Below, one piece after another: positions 42,793 through 51,496 of a stretch of 64,000 bases of DNA (the stretch's first letter is position 1; each line of letters opens with the position of its first letter). The stretch is from an uncultured Clostridia bacterium (lineage in GTDB: Bacteria > Bacillota > Clostridia > TANB77 > UBA1234), in assembly GCA_934169745.1 (NCBI GenBank), contig CAKPOE010000002.1, positions 1 to 64,000 of the forward strand, given 5' to 3'. Made by a program: the position numbers and the translations under genes. The notes beneath the pieces were generated by a model. That model worked only from the letters and a program-made list of their open reading frames with translations. It had not been told where the DNA came from and did not search any database.

Positions 42793-44452
42793 TATTTGTC
42801 TTATATTTGTGTTATTAGCAATTGGAATTACTTCTTTCGCATCGGATTATGATAATACTCCTAGAATTCCAAAACTCTCTTTTTTAGAGTCTGCAACGAT
42901 TCCAACTATTAACGCTGGAGATACATTAACACTTGACCTTACTCTTAGAAACACATCAACAAACTCAGCTTCAAGTGTTGTTATTACTCCATCACTTAAC
43001 GATACACCACTCGTTTATGAACGTCCTATTATTGTAACTCTTGAAAGAAGTTTAAGAGGTGGCAAAGATATCGGTGTAAACTTTAGTTTTAAAGTTAGTG
43101 ATAATGCAAAATCGGGTGTGTATGCTATCCCTTTCAAAATACAATATAACAACATTCGTGACGAAGCATTTACAACAGAGCAAAATATTTATTTCAAAGT
43201 AGATAAAGAAAATATTCCTCCAATAATAACTGTTGATAATATAAAAACATCAATTGATGTTATTGGACCAAACAGTGATTTTAAGTTTTATTTTGATATA
43301 AACAATATTGGTGATTTGAACGCTAAAGATATGAGAGTTTCTTTAACAGGTCTTAGTAAAGATGAGTTTATAGTTAGTGATTCAAATGACTTAAAATATG
43401 TTGGAACAGTTAATGCAAAATCTTCATACACAGCATGTTTCGATTTAAGAGCTTCTAAATCAATTACTAGCGGAACTCATGCTATCACTGTTTCAGTTAG
43501 TTATACAGATTCATACGGTGAGAAAACTTCAGTCGAAAAAACACTTTATTTAACTAATGTTAGTAGTACAAATGTAGCTGATGACGGAACAGCTTCTGGA
43601 ACTCCAAAAGTAATGATTTCGTCATACTCTACAAATCCAAAATCAATCAAAGCTGGAGATAGTTTAGTATTCGCTTTTAACTTTACAAATACAAACAATT
43701 CAAAAACTATTAAAAATATGAAGATAACTGTTAACTCAGAAGATGGTGCTTTTATGATTGCAAAAGGAAGCAATACATTCTATATAGAAACAATGGGACC
43801 AAAGTCAACTTTATCAAAATCAATAGAACTAAATGTTAAACAAGATTTAACTTCAAAGTCTTACCCAATAAATATAAGTTTTGACTATGAAGATTCAAAT
43901 GGTACAAACTATGCTTCAAACGAAGTTATAAATTTACCAGTTACAGAATATTCGAAATTAGTTATTAATGGTGTATATGTTTCAGAAGCTTATGTTGGAG
44001 GAAATACAAATCTTTCTTTCGACTACATTAATATGGGAAAGGCTACTGTTTCAAATTTAACAGCAAGTGTTGAAGGTGACTACACTTCTGTTCAATCAAT
44101 CAATTACATAGGTAACTTAAATGCAGGTTCATCTGATTATTATGATATAGAGGTTTCTCCAACAAAAGAAGGTGAAAATAATGGTGTTTTAGTTCTTTCT
44201 TTTGAAGATTCTTCAGGAAAAATCATTGAAGTAAGAAAAGAATTCCAGGGTTATGGTATGGCACAAAATATTCCGGGTGGAGATGATTATCCAATAGACC
44301 CTGCTCCTGATACACCAGTAGAACCAACAAAAGAGCCTGTAAGCGTATGGGTAATCATTGGTTCAAGCATTGGAGTTTTACTAGTATCATTTATAATTAC
44401 AAAAATAATCGCAACGAAAATATTTACAAAGAAACTAGAAAAAGAAATATAA
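42776..44452 (+). CDS. Exported CARDB/COG1361-type surface protein with C-terminal anchor
   Basis: 558 residues. Signal peptide 1-23. Four or so beta-sandwich repeats each start with a strand about extending or being introduced by a G-D-x-L-x-L/F pattern (INAGDTLTLDLTLRN, GPNSDFKFYFDINNIG, IKAGDSLVFAFNFTN, VGGNTNLSFDYINMG), as in CARDB or COG1361 S-layer-like domains. A Pro-rich linker (about 500-520) leads to one membrane helix (VWVIIGSSIGVLLVSFIIT) and a Lys-rich end. In place of a MacA-type adaptor, it likely works outside the membrane with the ABC pair. AGGGGG before ATG. Confidence 0.85.
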   Translation: MKKLISICLIFVLLAIGITSFASDYDNTPRIPKLSFLESATIPTINAGDTLTLDLTLRNTSTNSASSVVITPSLNDTPLVYERPIIVTLERSLRGGKDIGVNFSFKVSDNAKSGVYAIPFKIQYNNIRDEAFTTEQNIYFKVDKENIPPIITVDNIKTSIDVIGPNSDFKFYFDINNIGDLNAKDMRVSLTGLSKDEFIVSDSNDLKYVGTVNAKSSYTACFDLRASKSITSGTHAITVSVSYTDSYGEKTSVEKTLYLTNVSSTNVADDGTASGTPKVMISSYSTNPKSIKAGDSLVFAFNFTNTNNSKTIKNMKITVNSEDGAFMIAKGSNTFYIETMGPKSTLSKSIELNVKQDLTSKSYPINISFDYEDSNGTNYASNEVINLPVTEYSKLVINGVYVSEAYVGGNTNLSFDYINMGKATVSNLTASVEGDYTSVQSINYIGNLNAGSSDYYDIEVSPTKEGENNGVLVLSFEDSSGKIIEVRKEFQGYGMAQNIPGGDDYPIDPAPDTPVEPTKEPVSVWVIIGSSIGVLLVSFIITKIIATKIFTKKLEKEI

Positions 44453-44467
44453 GGGGGGCGGATTTTA

Positions 44468-44665
44468 ATGATGACTGAAATGGCTGTTGATGCTAAATAC
44501 GTTGGACGTTCAGGAATATATACAGGAAGTACAGTGGAATATAATGCTTTGTCTACTCAATCTTCGACAGGTTCATACATAGCTTTATACGTATCAATAA
44601 CAATTTGTGTAATTGCAGGTATAGTTTTAGGAATAATTTTTGGAAAAAAGGCGGCAAATAAATAG
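44468..44665 (+). CDS. 65-residue single-span membrane protein
   Basis: N-terminal polar part of about 36 residues rich in Thr, Ser, Gly and Tyr, then one membrane helix (YIALYVSITICVIAGIVLGIIFG) and a KKAANK end. No family is recognised. AAGGGGGG precedes two consecutive ATG codons. It sits between the surface protein and the permease with short gaps (15 bases each side), so it is probably a component of that ABC system. Confidence 0.75.
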   Translation: MMTEMAVDAKYVGRSGIYTGSTVEYNALSTQSSTGSYIALYVSITICVIAGIVLGIIFGKKAANK

Positions 44666-44680
44666 AAAGGAACATTATTT

Positions 44681-46000
44681 ATGAAAAGTGTAGATTTCGT
44701 AAAAATGGGATTTAAAAACTTGTGGAGAAGGAAACTTAGAACAACCCTTACTATTATTGGTGTTGTGATTGGCACCTTTTCTATAATAATTATGATGTCT
44801 TTGGGTATTGCTATGTCTGAAGGATATAAAAAGCAACTTTCAGAATGGGGCAGCTTAACAAAGATTGAAGTGCAACAATACAATTACAATTATGATGAAA
44901 ACACGGGGTATGGTGTTACAAAAAAGCACAACTTAGATGATACTTTGGTAGGCACTATTTCTGCAATTCCACACGTTAGAGCTGTAACTCCCATATTAAA
45001 TGTACAAGCAAATTTAAAGGCTGGGAAATATCAGAGCTTTGTTACGGTAATAGGAATTGCCCCTGAAACTTTACAATTTTTTGACTTTCCAGAAGTTATA
45101 CAAGGGGTAACGCTTTCAAATGACAATCCTTCTGCAATACTTTTTGGTAGCAATTCTTGTTATTTTTACAACCCAAAAAAAAATAATAGAAGGTGGGGTA
45201 AAAATTCTGATAGTCCGGTTGATTTAATGAATGATAAAGTTAAAATTACATTTGACAATATTTGGGATGATAAAAAAGTTCCCAAGTATGACAAATTACA
45301 AGTTGCGGGTGTTCTTGCAGAAAGCAACGGTGAATTTGGCTACAATGCATACGCACCAATAGAACAAGTAAAGAAATGGTATAAAGAACAACAAAAAAAT
45401 AATAAACACTCATCCACCTCTTCAGAAAAGAAAGATTCTTTTTCATATAATTCAATTTGGATAAGTGTTGATGATATCAAATATGTACAAGACGTCCAAG
45501 ACCAAATAAAAGCTATGGGATATGGTACATATAGTTTAGCCGACAACTTAAACTCAATGCAAGAAACATCAAATATGCTTCAACTTATTCTTGGAGGTAT
45601 TGGTGCAGTATCACTTCTTGTATCAGCAATTGGTATTGCAAATACTATGGTAATGTCAATTTATGAAAGAACAAAAGAAATTGGTGTTATGAAAGTGTTA
45701 GGATGTCTAGTTACAGACATAAGAAAACTATTCTTATTTGAAGCAAGTATAATAGGTTTCTTGGGTGGAGTATTTGGTATAGGACTTAGTTATTTAGCTT
45801 CATTCTTACTTAACAAGTATGCACCAGAACTCGGTTCAGCACTTGGAATGTCTACTGGTTCTGAAATTTCTGTAATACCAGTTTGGTTAGCGCTTGTTGC
45901 ACTTGCCTTTGCAGTACTTATTGGTATAATTTCAGGATTCTATCCTGCAAAAAGAGCAACAAAGATTAGTGCTTTGGAGGCAATGCGTTCCGCCGAGTAA
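44681..46000 (+). CDS. FtsX/MacB-type ABC permease
   Basis: 439 residues. TM1 about 20-45 after FKNLWRRKLRTTLTIIGVVIG, a MacB-like periplasmic-type domain about 46-295, then three helices at about 300-330, 355-385 and 405-430 (LGGIGAVSLLVSAIGIANTMVMSIYERTKEIGVMKVLG is the family hallmark for the helix-loop that contacts the ATPase). C-terminus YPAKRATKISALEAMRS is also typical. Exports or transmits force on an unknown substrate. Confidence 0.94.
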   Translation: MKSVDFVKMGFKNLWRRKLRTTLTIIGVVIGTFSIIIMMSLGIAMSEGYKKQLSEWGSLTKIEVQQYNYNYDENTGYGVTKKHNLDDTLVGTISAIPHVRAVTPILNVQANLKAGKYQSFVTVIGIAPETLQFFDFPEVIQGVTLSNDNPSAILFGSNSCYFYNPKKNNRRWGKNSDSPVDLMNDKVKITFDNIWDDKKVPKYDKLQVAGVLAESNGEFGYNAYAPIEQVKKWYKEQQKNNKHSSTSSEKKDSFSYNSIWISVDDIKYVQDVQDQIKAMGYGTYSLADNLNSMQETSNMLQLILGGIGAVSLLVSAIGIANTMVMSIYERTKEIGVMKVLGCLVTDIRKLFLFEASIIGFLGGVFGIGLSYLASFLLNKYAPELGSALGMSTGSEISVIPVWLALVALAFAVLIGIISGFYPAKRATKISALEAMRSAE

Positions 46001-46032
46001 AATGCGTTACTTATAAATATACTGAATACGGC

Positions 46033-46065
46033 TGTAGGGGTCGCTGAGGACAGCGACCCCTACAT
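46033..46065. repeat. Strong intergenic hairpin, possible terminator
   Basis: TGTAGGGGTCGCTG (46033-46046) pairs perfectly with CAGCGACCCCTACA (46052-46065) around a short loop, followed by TTATCTGTCTTTTATTT. It may end the ABC operon. The sequence style (TGTAGGGG inverted pair) suggests a dispersed hairpin family, with relatives near 25305 and 3006. Confidence 0.6.
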
Positions 46066-46136
46066 TATCTGTCTTTTATTTACCCGTATTATTTAGCAAC
46101 AATATTAGAATTTTAAATATATTATAGGGAGTTTTT

Positions 46137-47012
46137 ATGAATTGTAATTTATGTGCTTTTAATTGTAATGTTGATAGAGAAAATTATATCGGTAAGTGCA
46201 AATGTGGTACGTTGCCTAAGATATCACTTGTATCTGTACACAATTGGGAAGAACCATGTATAAGCGGTACAAACGGCTCAGGAAGCGTTTTCTTTTCTGG
46301 ATGTAACTTTAATTGTGTGTTCTGCCAAAATCACGAAATAAGTCAATCTCGCTTTGGAAAAGAGGTTTCTATCCAGAGATTAGCTGACATATTTTTAGAG
46401 CAACAAGAAAGAGGCGTCCACAATATAAATTTAGTTTCCCCTACTCCATATGTTTACTCAATAATAGAAGCTCTAGACATAGCAAAAAAACAAGGGCTTT
46501 CTATTCCGGTTGTATACAATACTAATTCGTATGAGAACATTGAAACAATAAAAATGCTTAATGGATACATTGATATATACTTGCCAGATTTAAAATATTA
46601 TGATGATACAATTGGGATTGAATACTCTAAAGCTCCTCACTATTTCGAAACAGCATCAAGAGCAATACTAGAAATGTATTATCAAGTCGGTAATGCCACT
46701 TTTAATGATAAAGGAATTATGAGAAAAGGTGTTATAATTAGGCACCTAATTTTACCAAACCACATAACAGACACCAAGAATATTTTGAACTGGATAGAAA
46801 AAAATCTTCCAAAAGAAATATATATAAGTGTAATGGCACAATATTTTCCCGCATACAAAGCAAAGGAAAACGAGTTGCTTAATAGAAAAATCTCAAAACG
46901 AGAATATGAACTCGTTCTGAAAATGGTTTCAAAATTTGAAAACGGATACATACAAGAACTATCCGACTGCGAAGAGGAATATGTTCCAAAGTTTGATTTA
47001 AGTGGTTGTTAA
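46137..47012 (+). CDS. Radical SAM protein of the PflX/COG1313 type
   Basis: 291 residues. N-terminal Cys cluster CNLCAFNCNVD and GKCKCG, then the radical SAM motif CNFNCVFC (CxxxCxxC) near residue 55-62, and NLVSPTPYVYSI, YNTNSYENIE and YLPDLKYYD further on. Related to pyruvate-formate-lyase activating enzymes, but its target is uncharacterised. AGGGAG precedes the ATG. A convergent terminator follows. Confidence 0.9.
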   Translation: MNCNLCAFNCNVDRENYIGKCKCGTLPKISLVSVHNWEEPCISGTNGSGSVFFSGCNFNCVFCQNHEISQSRFGKEVSIQRLADIFLEQQERGVHNINLVSPTPYVYSIIEALDIAKKQGLSIPVVYNTNSYENIETIKMLNGYIDIYLPDLKYYDDTIGIEYSKAPHYFETASRAILEMYYQVGNATFNDKGIMRKGVIIRHLILPNHITDTKNILNWIEKNLPKEIYISVMAQYFPAYKAKENELLNRKISKREYELVLKMVSKFENGYIQELSDCEEEYVPKFDLSGC

Positions 47013-47019
47013 AATATTT

Positions 47020-47050
47020 AAAGGTCGACTTTTTAGTCGACCTTTGTTTT
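47020..47050. terminator. Bidirectional terminator
   Basis: AAAGGTCGACT pairs perfectly with AGTCGACCTTT around TTTT, followed by GTTTTAT on the plus side and AAATATTTT-complement on the minus side. It separates the converging radical SAM and HD-GYP genes. Confidence 0.88.
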
Positions 47051-47052
47051 AT

Positions 47053-47982
47053 CTAATTTGTTTTATATCTATAGTATACTTCTCTTCTAGCCAAGTGCTT
47101 TATGTATTTCAATTGTTCCTCTAATTTCTTATATTCGTCCTTCAAAAACGTATATCTTTCATATTCTTTTTCATATCCTTTTTGCTTCGATGTAAGTAAT
47201 TGAGCATTAGTTCCCATATCATAACCACTTGCCAAATCATATCTCTTTAGTTTTCTACCTAACTTTTCCGTATATCCTCTATCATATATCTCTTTGTATA
47301 TTTCTTCTAGCTCATGTAAAGTTTCTAATTCTTCTTTTAAAAGCCACAACACATTTTCTTGTGAGTTGATCTTCTCTCCACATTCTTTATATATATATGA
47401 CACTAAATAATACAAAAATCTAGCACACATACGGTTCTTTTCTACTTCTTCTATCATTATTCTTATAGCTTCGCTTTGTCTAAATCCTTCTTTGTACTGT
47501 CTTTTTCTTGTAAGTGCATCATACACATCTGCAACTTTGATAAGTGAAGCTCTATATGGAATTTGCTCACCTTTTAGTCCATCTGGATATCCGCTCCCAT
47601 CAAAACTTTCGTGATGTGCCCTTACTACCGGAGCCAAATGTCTAAACTGATTATATTTCATACAAATATCATAACCTAATGTAGTGTGCGTTTTCATTAT
47701 TTCGTATTCTTCATCAGTAAGTCTTGAGGTTTTCTGTAATATTTCAGTAGGAATAAATATTTTTCCTACATCGTGTAAATATGCAGACAGCACACATTCC
47801 TTCATCTCATGATATGGCATTCCCATCTCTTCACATATCTTTGTTGTTGTTTCAACAACGCCTTTTACGTGTGCATCTGTAAATATATCTAAATTACCAA
47901 GTACTCCTATTTCTGTTTTTATTTCGTCATCGAGTTCAACATAGTTAATTTTTTTACTGCCGAAAAAATCATACTTTTTCAC
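47053..47982 (-). CDS. HD-GYP domain phosphohydrolase
   Basis: 309 residues. HD-GYP domain about 25-180: AYLHDVGKIFIP (HD), TTLGYDICM, VVRAHHESFDGSGYPDGLKGEQIP (HHE and GYP), VADVYDALTRKRQYKEG. Probable cyclic-di-GMP phosphodiesterase. The C-terminal 130 residues are helical and charged with no known domain. Start is GTG at 47982, with GGAGGC 7 bases upstream. Confidence 0.92.
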   Translation of the reverse strand: MKKYDFFGSKKINYVELDDEIKTEIGVLGNLDIFTDAHVKGVVETTTKICEEMGMPYHEMKECVLSAYLHDVGKIFIPTEILQKTSRLTDEEYEIMKTHTTLGYDICMKYNQFRHLAPVVRAHHESFDGSGYPDGLKGEQIPYRASLIKVADVYDALTRKRQYKEGFRQSEAIRIMIEEVEKNRMCARFLYYLVSYIYKECGEKINSQENVLWLLKEELETLHELEEIYKEIYDRGYTEKLGRKLKRYDLASGYDMGTNAQLLTSKQKGYEKEYERYTFLKDEYKKLEEQLKYIKHLARREVYYRYKTN

Positions 47983-48018
47983 AAGAAGCCTCCATATTTT
48001 TATATAATAGTACTACAC

Positions 48019-48891
48019 TTATATTTGGTCATCATAAAAAACCTTTTCAGGTGGCACATCCAATAATTCAGGTTTGTTAAATAAACTTGTAAGATATTTT
48101 AACGTAACTGATAAATAATATCCATCCGCAATTCTTTCATCTGCCACAAATCTTAACTTCATAACTTTTCTTTCCGTTATTTTTCCATCCTTATCTATAA
48201 CTCTTTGCTTTCTTCTATTACCAAGAGCTATAAATATAGAGGTTGTACCAAAATTATATATATGGTGATAAATTGGTTCTGCACCAATAGAACCCATATT
48301 TGTTACAAACACACTTGTATGAAACGGACTTAATTCATGTATTGCTTTTGGCATAACACCATCAAAGTCCATTGCTTTCAATAGTTCAATTGCAGCACTA
48401 AATAAGCATCTCGGCAATTTGTTTAACAAGCCAACAAATTTGTCAACATTATTATTTATGCCTTCTTTCTTATTTTCAGAAATCTTCTCTCTTATATTTC
48501 TATTAACATCTTGCACTGTATCTATTGGATTAAATTTAAACTTAATTGATGTTTCGTCCGTGTCCACATTAAGCTTTTTCTTTACAACCATAGATATTCT
48601 AATATCATCTCTAGCATAAATTCTTCTTCCAGCAACAAATCTATTCATTCTTGGATATTGAGAAATTGTTCTAACAATGATTGCAATTAAATAATCTAAA
48701 AAACCAATATCTTCCCCGTTTTTTCTTTTCTCTTGTATTAATGCATCAATTTTGCTTACATCAACTTCTGTATCAAATAGGACTTGTGAATCGTTTCTTT
48801 CTTTCATTATGAAAGGAACAATCACATTAAATGGATCTCCGTGTCTAATTCTTCTGCCATCGTACCTATCTCCAAATTTCTTTTTACTCAT
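48019..48891 (-). CDS. Stand-alone acyltransferase-fold protein (2-oxoacid dehydrogenase E2 catalytic domain family)
   Basis: 290 residues. CAT-like fold with LDYLIAIIVRTISQYPRMNRFV, PFHTSVFVTNMGSIG, NFGTTSIFIALG and the end motif VADERIADGYYLS. In E2 enzymes and chloramphenicol acetyltransferase the last motif is HxxxDG with a catalytic His; here the His position is Glu (E-R-I-A-D-G), so acyl transfer by the normal mechanism is doubtful. No lipoyl domain. The ATG at 48891 has AAGGGGGAA just upstream; that site overlaps the preceding gene end by little (10-base gap). Confidence 0.83.
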   Translation of the reverse strand: MSKKKFGDRYDGRRIRHGDPFNVIVPFIMKERNDSQVLFDTEVDVSKIDALIQEKRKNGEDIGFLDYLIAIIVRTISQYPRMNRFVAGRRIYARDDIRISMVVKKKLNVDTDETSIKFKFNPIDTVQDVNRNIREKISENKKEGINNNVDKFVGLLNKLPRCLFSAAIELLKAMDFDGVMPKAIHELSPFHTSVFVTNMGSIGAEPIYHHIYNFGTTSIFIALGNRRKQRVIDKDGKITERKVMKLRFVADERIADGYYLSVTLKYLTSLFNKPELLDVPPEKVFYDDQI

Positions 48892-48901
48892 AAGTTCCCC
48901 C

Positions 48902-49570
48902 TTAAACTTTTTTGTACTCTCCATTTTTCAAATCAAAATTTGTCCAACATTCTCCCGACTTTAACACAAGATTATATTCTCCTTCATCGCTAAAGCCATC
49001 TAAATGAGAAACATAAAATTTAAGTTCCTCATTCAAATTTATAATGTCTTCTTCCTCCGAAAAATATAAAGAACTAACAACATCAACAAAAATAATATTG
49101 TTTTTACACTTTTTATAATCATCAATTAGTTTTCTTATCTTCTCGAAAATTTTGTTTTTAATTTCCACAAGATATTCTTTTTTAGAAATCTCATCTTCTC
49201 CCGTCGCCATAATTACTGTTCCGCCACGAATTCTAAAACTTACAATTTTACTGCGAAATCTTCTATATTCATCATAAACTGCAACATCCCTTTTTCTTTC
49301 TCTAAAAGCTTTTATCTCTTCTGCAACCTTTTCTGCAATCCAGTCATTTCCAACATATATTCTAGTTATCTCTACACCTGTATCTTCACCATTTCTTGAA
49401 ATAATAAAATCTGGGCTTTCGCTCTTCTTTACATATCCACTCTTTATACCCAATCTATTAAACAATTGAAATAAAGATACAAATTCTTTAGTCTCCTTAT
49501 ATAAATTTCTATCTTTCTTTACTTCATTATGAATTGTCAAGTTCCACCTTTTTGCTTCCTCTTTAGTCAT
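48902..49570 (-). CDS. Unknown protein, possible nuclease-like fold
   Basis: 222 residues from the ATG at 49570. The segment SPDFIISRNGEDTGVEITR resembles the PD-(D/E)xK pattern (Asp then Glu), with the final Lys replaced by Thr, and later a predicted strand IIFVDVVSSLYF. This is weak evidence for a nuclease fold. The same frame stays open 44 codons upstream to a CTG at 49702, with GGAGG (49712-49716) 9 bases before it, and the added sequence (GYEKICFDNKTFVLNRYTL) looks protein-like, so the true start may be a non-ATG codon near 49702. Confidence 0.6.
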   Translation of the reverse strand: MTKEEAKRWNLTIHNEVKKDRNLYKETKEFVSLFQLFNRLGIKSGYVKKSESPDFIISRNGEDTGVEITRIYVGNDWIAEKVAEEIKAFRERKRDVAVYDEYRRFRSKIVSFRIRGGTVIMATGEDEISKKEYLVEIKNKIFEKIRKLIDDYKKCKNNIIFVDVVSSLYFSEEEDIINLNEELKFYVSHLDGFSDEGEYNLVLKSGECWTNFDLKNGEYKKV

Positions 49571-49807
49571 ATTGCCTCTTCTTACCCTAAGAGTGTATCT
49601 ATTAAGTACAAAAGTCTTATTGTCAAAGCAAATCTTTTCATATCCATCTTCAATTTTTCCTTCATTTAAATGAAGAGAAATGATATCATCAATAGAATTC
49701 AGTTTTTCTCGCCTCCTTCATAATCTTTTACATTATATTATATTTTTCGCCAAAAGTACATAAATTTTGCATAATATTTTATGAAAATGTATGTTTTTTT
49801 CGTGTTT

Positions 49808-49836
49808 TTGCTATACAGAAAATAAAAATATATTAT
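49808..49836 (+). promoter_or_regulatory. Promoter of htrA
   Basis: TTGCTA (49808-49813), 17-base spacer, TATTAT (49831-49836). Confidence 0.55.
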
Positions 49837-49863
49837 AATATGTTTCGTAAGGAGGCGGTTTGG

Positions 49864-51015
49864 ATGTCATTATTTAAGAATGATTCAAGCATTTATGATG
49901 AATTAGATGGAAAGAAAAATTTTTCTAATTTCCAAAGAATTTTAAGCATTGCATTATTTGTAGCAATTGGTTTTGCTGTTGGTAATATATACTCAACGGT
50001 CAATAAAGAAGATGTAAAGGCTAATGAGCCTATTACCACAAATAGCACTTCAAGTACTACAACTCTTTCAGTAGCGGATATTGCAGATTTGACTGCTAAT
50101 TCAGTTGTTGAAATAACTACATCAGTTGAGGGAAAAAGTTACTTTTATGGCAACTATACTGCTACTGGTAACGGTAGTGGCGTAATAATTTCAAAAGATG
50201 GCTATATTGTTACGAATAATCACGTAATTAATGGTGCTTCAAAAGTCGAAGTGACATTAAAAGATGGTAATAGCTATGAAGCAACTGTTATTGGTAGCGA
50301 TTCAAGAACCGACGTTGCAATATTGAAGATTAATGCTGATAACCTAAAAGCTGCAAATCTTGGTGATTCTTCAAAACTAAGAGTTGGAGAATTGGCTGTT
50401 GTTATAGGCAATCCTCTAGGAAAATTAGGTGGTACTGTTACGGATGGTATTATAAGTGCATTAGAACGTGAAATTACTTTAGATGGTACTACAATGAACT
50501 TAATTCAAACAAATGCAGCTGTAAACCCTGGTAATTCTGGTGGCGGACTTTTCAATGATAAGGGCGAACTTGTGGGAATAGTCGTTGCAAAATCTTCAGG
50601 TCTTGATGTAGAAGGACTTGGTTTCGCTATTCCTATAAACGATGTAAAAGATGTAATTAATGATATAATTGACTTAGGTTATGTAAGCAATCGTCCATTT
50701 TTAGGTGTAGCTTTTGCAAGCAATACATCAAATTACGAATCAGGATACGGTTTCATCTTTGGATACGGAATGCAATCTCAAATGCGTTATGGTGCAAAAG
50801 TATCCCAAGTAGTTGAAGGTTCTGGTGCTGAAAAAGCTGGCATTAAAGTTGGAGACCATATCATTTCTATAGACGATGAAGCTGTTTCTTCTGGAACAGA
50901 CGTAACTCAAATTGTCGGAGAACACAAAGTTGGAGACAAAATTAAAATAGGAATAATCAGAGACAACAAAACAATGACTTTAACAGCAGAATTAGGCGAA
51001 TATAAAGGTGAATAA
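49864..51015 (+). CDS. htrA: HtrA/DegP-like S1C serine protease
   Basis: 383 residues from the ATG at 49864 (AAGGAGG 9 bases upstream). A membrane helix at about 27-45 anchors it outside. The protease domain about 75-270 holds the triad: His in VTNNHVI, Asp in RTDVAILKI, Ser in NPGNSGGGLF. One PDZ domain follows at about 285-380 (VVEGSGAEKAGIKVGDHIISID). Degrades or refolds damaged exported proteins. Terminator 51026-51052 follows. Confidence 0.96.
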   Translation: MSLFKNDSSIYDELDGKKNFSNFQRILSIALFVAIGFAVGNIYSTVNKEDVKANEPITTNSTSSTTTLSVADIADLTANSVVEITTSVEGKSYFYGNYTATGNGSGVIISKDGYIVTNNHVINGASKVEVTLKDGNSYEATVIGSDSRTDVAILKINADNLKAANLGDSSKLRVGELAVVIGNPLGKLGGTVTDGIISALEREITLDGTTMNLIQTNAAVNPGNSGGGLFNDKGELVGIVVAKSSGLDVEGLGFAIPINDVKDVINDIIDLGYVSNRPFLGVAFASNTSNYESGYGFIFGYGMQSQMRYGAKVSQVVEGSGAEKAGIKVGDHIISIDDEAVSSGTDVTQIVGEHKVGDKIKIGIIRDNKTMTLTAELGEYKGE

Positions 51016-51025
51016 ATAATCACAC

Positions 51026-51054
51026 AAAAAGAGGCTTTTGTAGCCTCTTTTTGC
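51026..51054 (+). terminator. Terminator of htrA
   Basis: AAAAAGAGGC and GCCTCTTTTT form a perfect stem of ten pairs, with the T run built into the 3' arm. Usable from both sides. Confidence 0.85.
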
Positions 51055-51065
51055 ATTAAAAAATT

Positions 51066-51482
51066 CTACTTTATTAACTCTAATAGTTCATCCTTGCTTA
51101 TTGCTCCAACGCTTCTCTTTGTTTCTTTACCATTTTCAATAACAACTAAAGTAGGAATATATACTACTCCATACTCTTCAGCAAGTTCCTCGTTTTCATC
51201 AATATCTATTTTCACGAATTTTATATCTGATGTTTCGCTTGCCACTTCTTCAATTATTGGTGAAAGCACCTGACATGGACCGCACCATGTTGCATAGAAG
51301 TCTATTAAAACTTTTTTGTCACTTTTTAGCACTTCGCTATCAAAATTACTCGATGCAATTTTTTGCACAAACCCACCAAGTTCATCATATTGCTTTACAT
51401 TTTTCTTTAACAAAATATTTGCTCCTAACACTAATAACATAAATAAGCAAATTACAATTATATACATAACTTTTTTATTCAC
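51066..51482 (-). CDS. Membrane-anchored thioredoxin-like protein
   Basis: 138 residues. One N-terminal membrane helix (about 4-24) followed by an extracellular thioredoxin fold with active site WCGPC and cis-Pro in IPTLVVIENG. With the adjacent CcdA-type gene it would form an extracytoplasmic thiol-reduction pair (CcdA passes electrons to the anchored thioredoxin). AAGGAGGTG lies upstream of the ATG. Confidence 0.9.
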   Translation of the reverse strand: MNKKVMYIIVICLFMLLVLGANILLKKNVKQYDELGGFVQKIASSNFDSEVLKSDKKVLIDFYATWCGPCQVLSPIIEEVASETSDIKFVKIDIDENEELAEEYGVVYIPTLVVIENGKETKRSVGAISKDELLELIK

Positions 51483-51496
51483 GAAGTTTCACCTCC

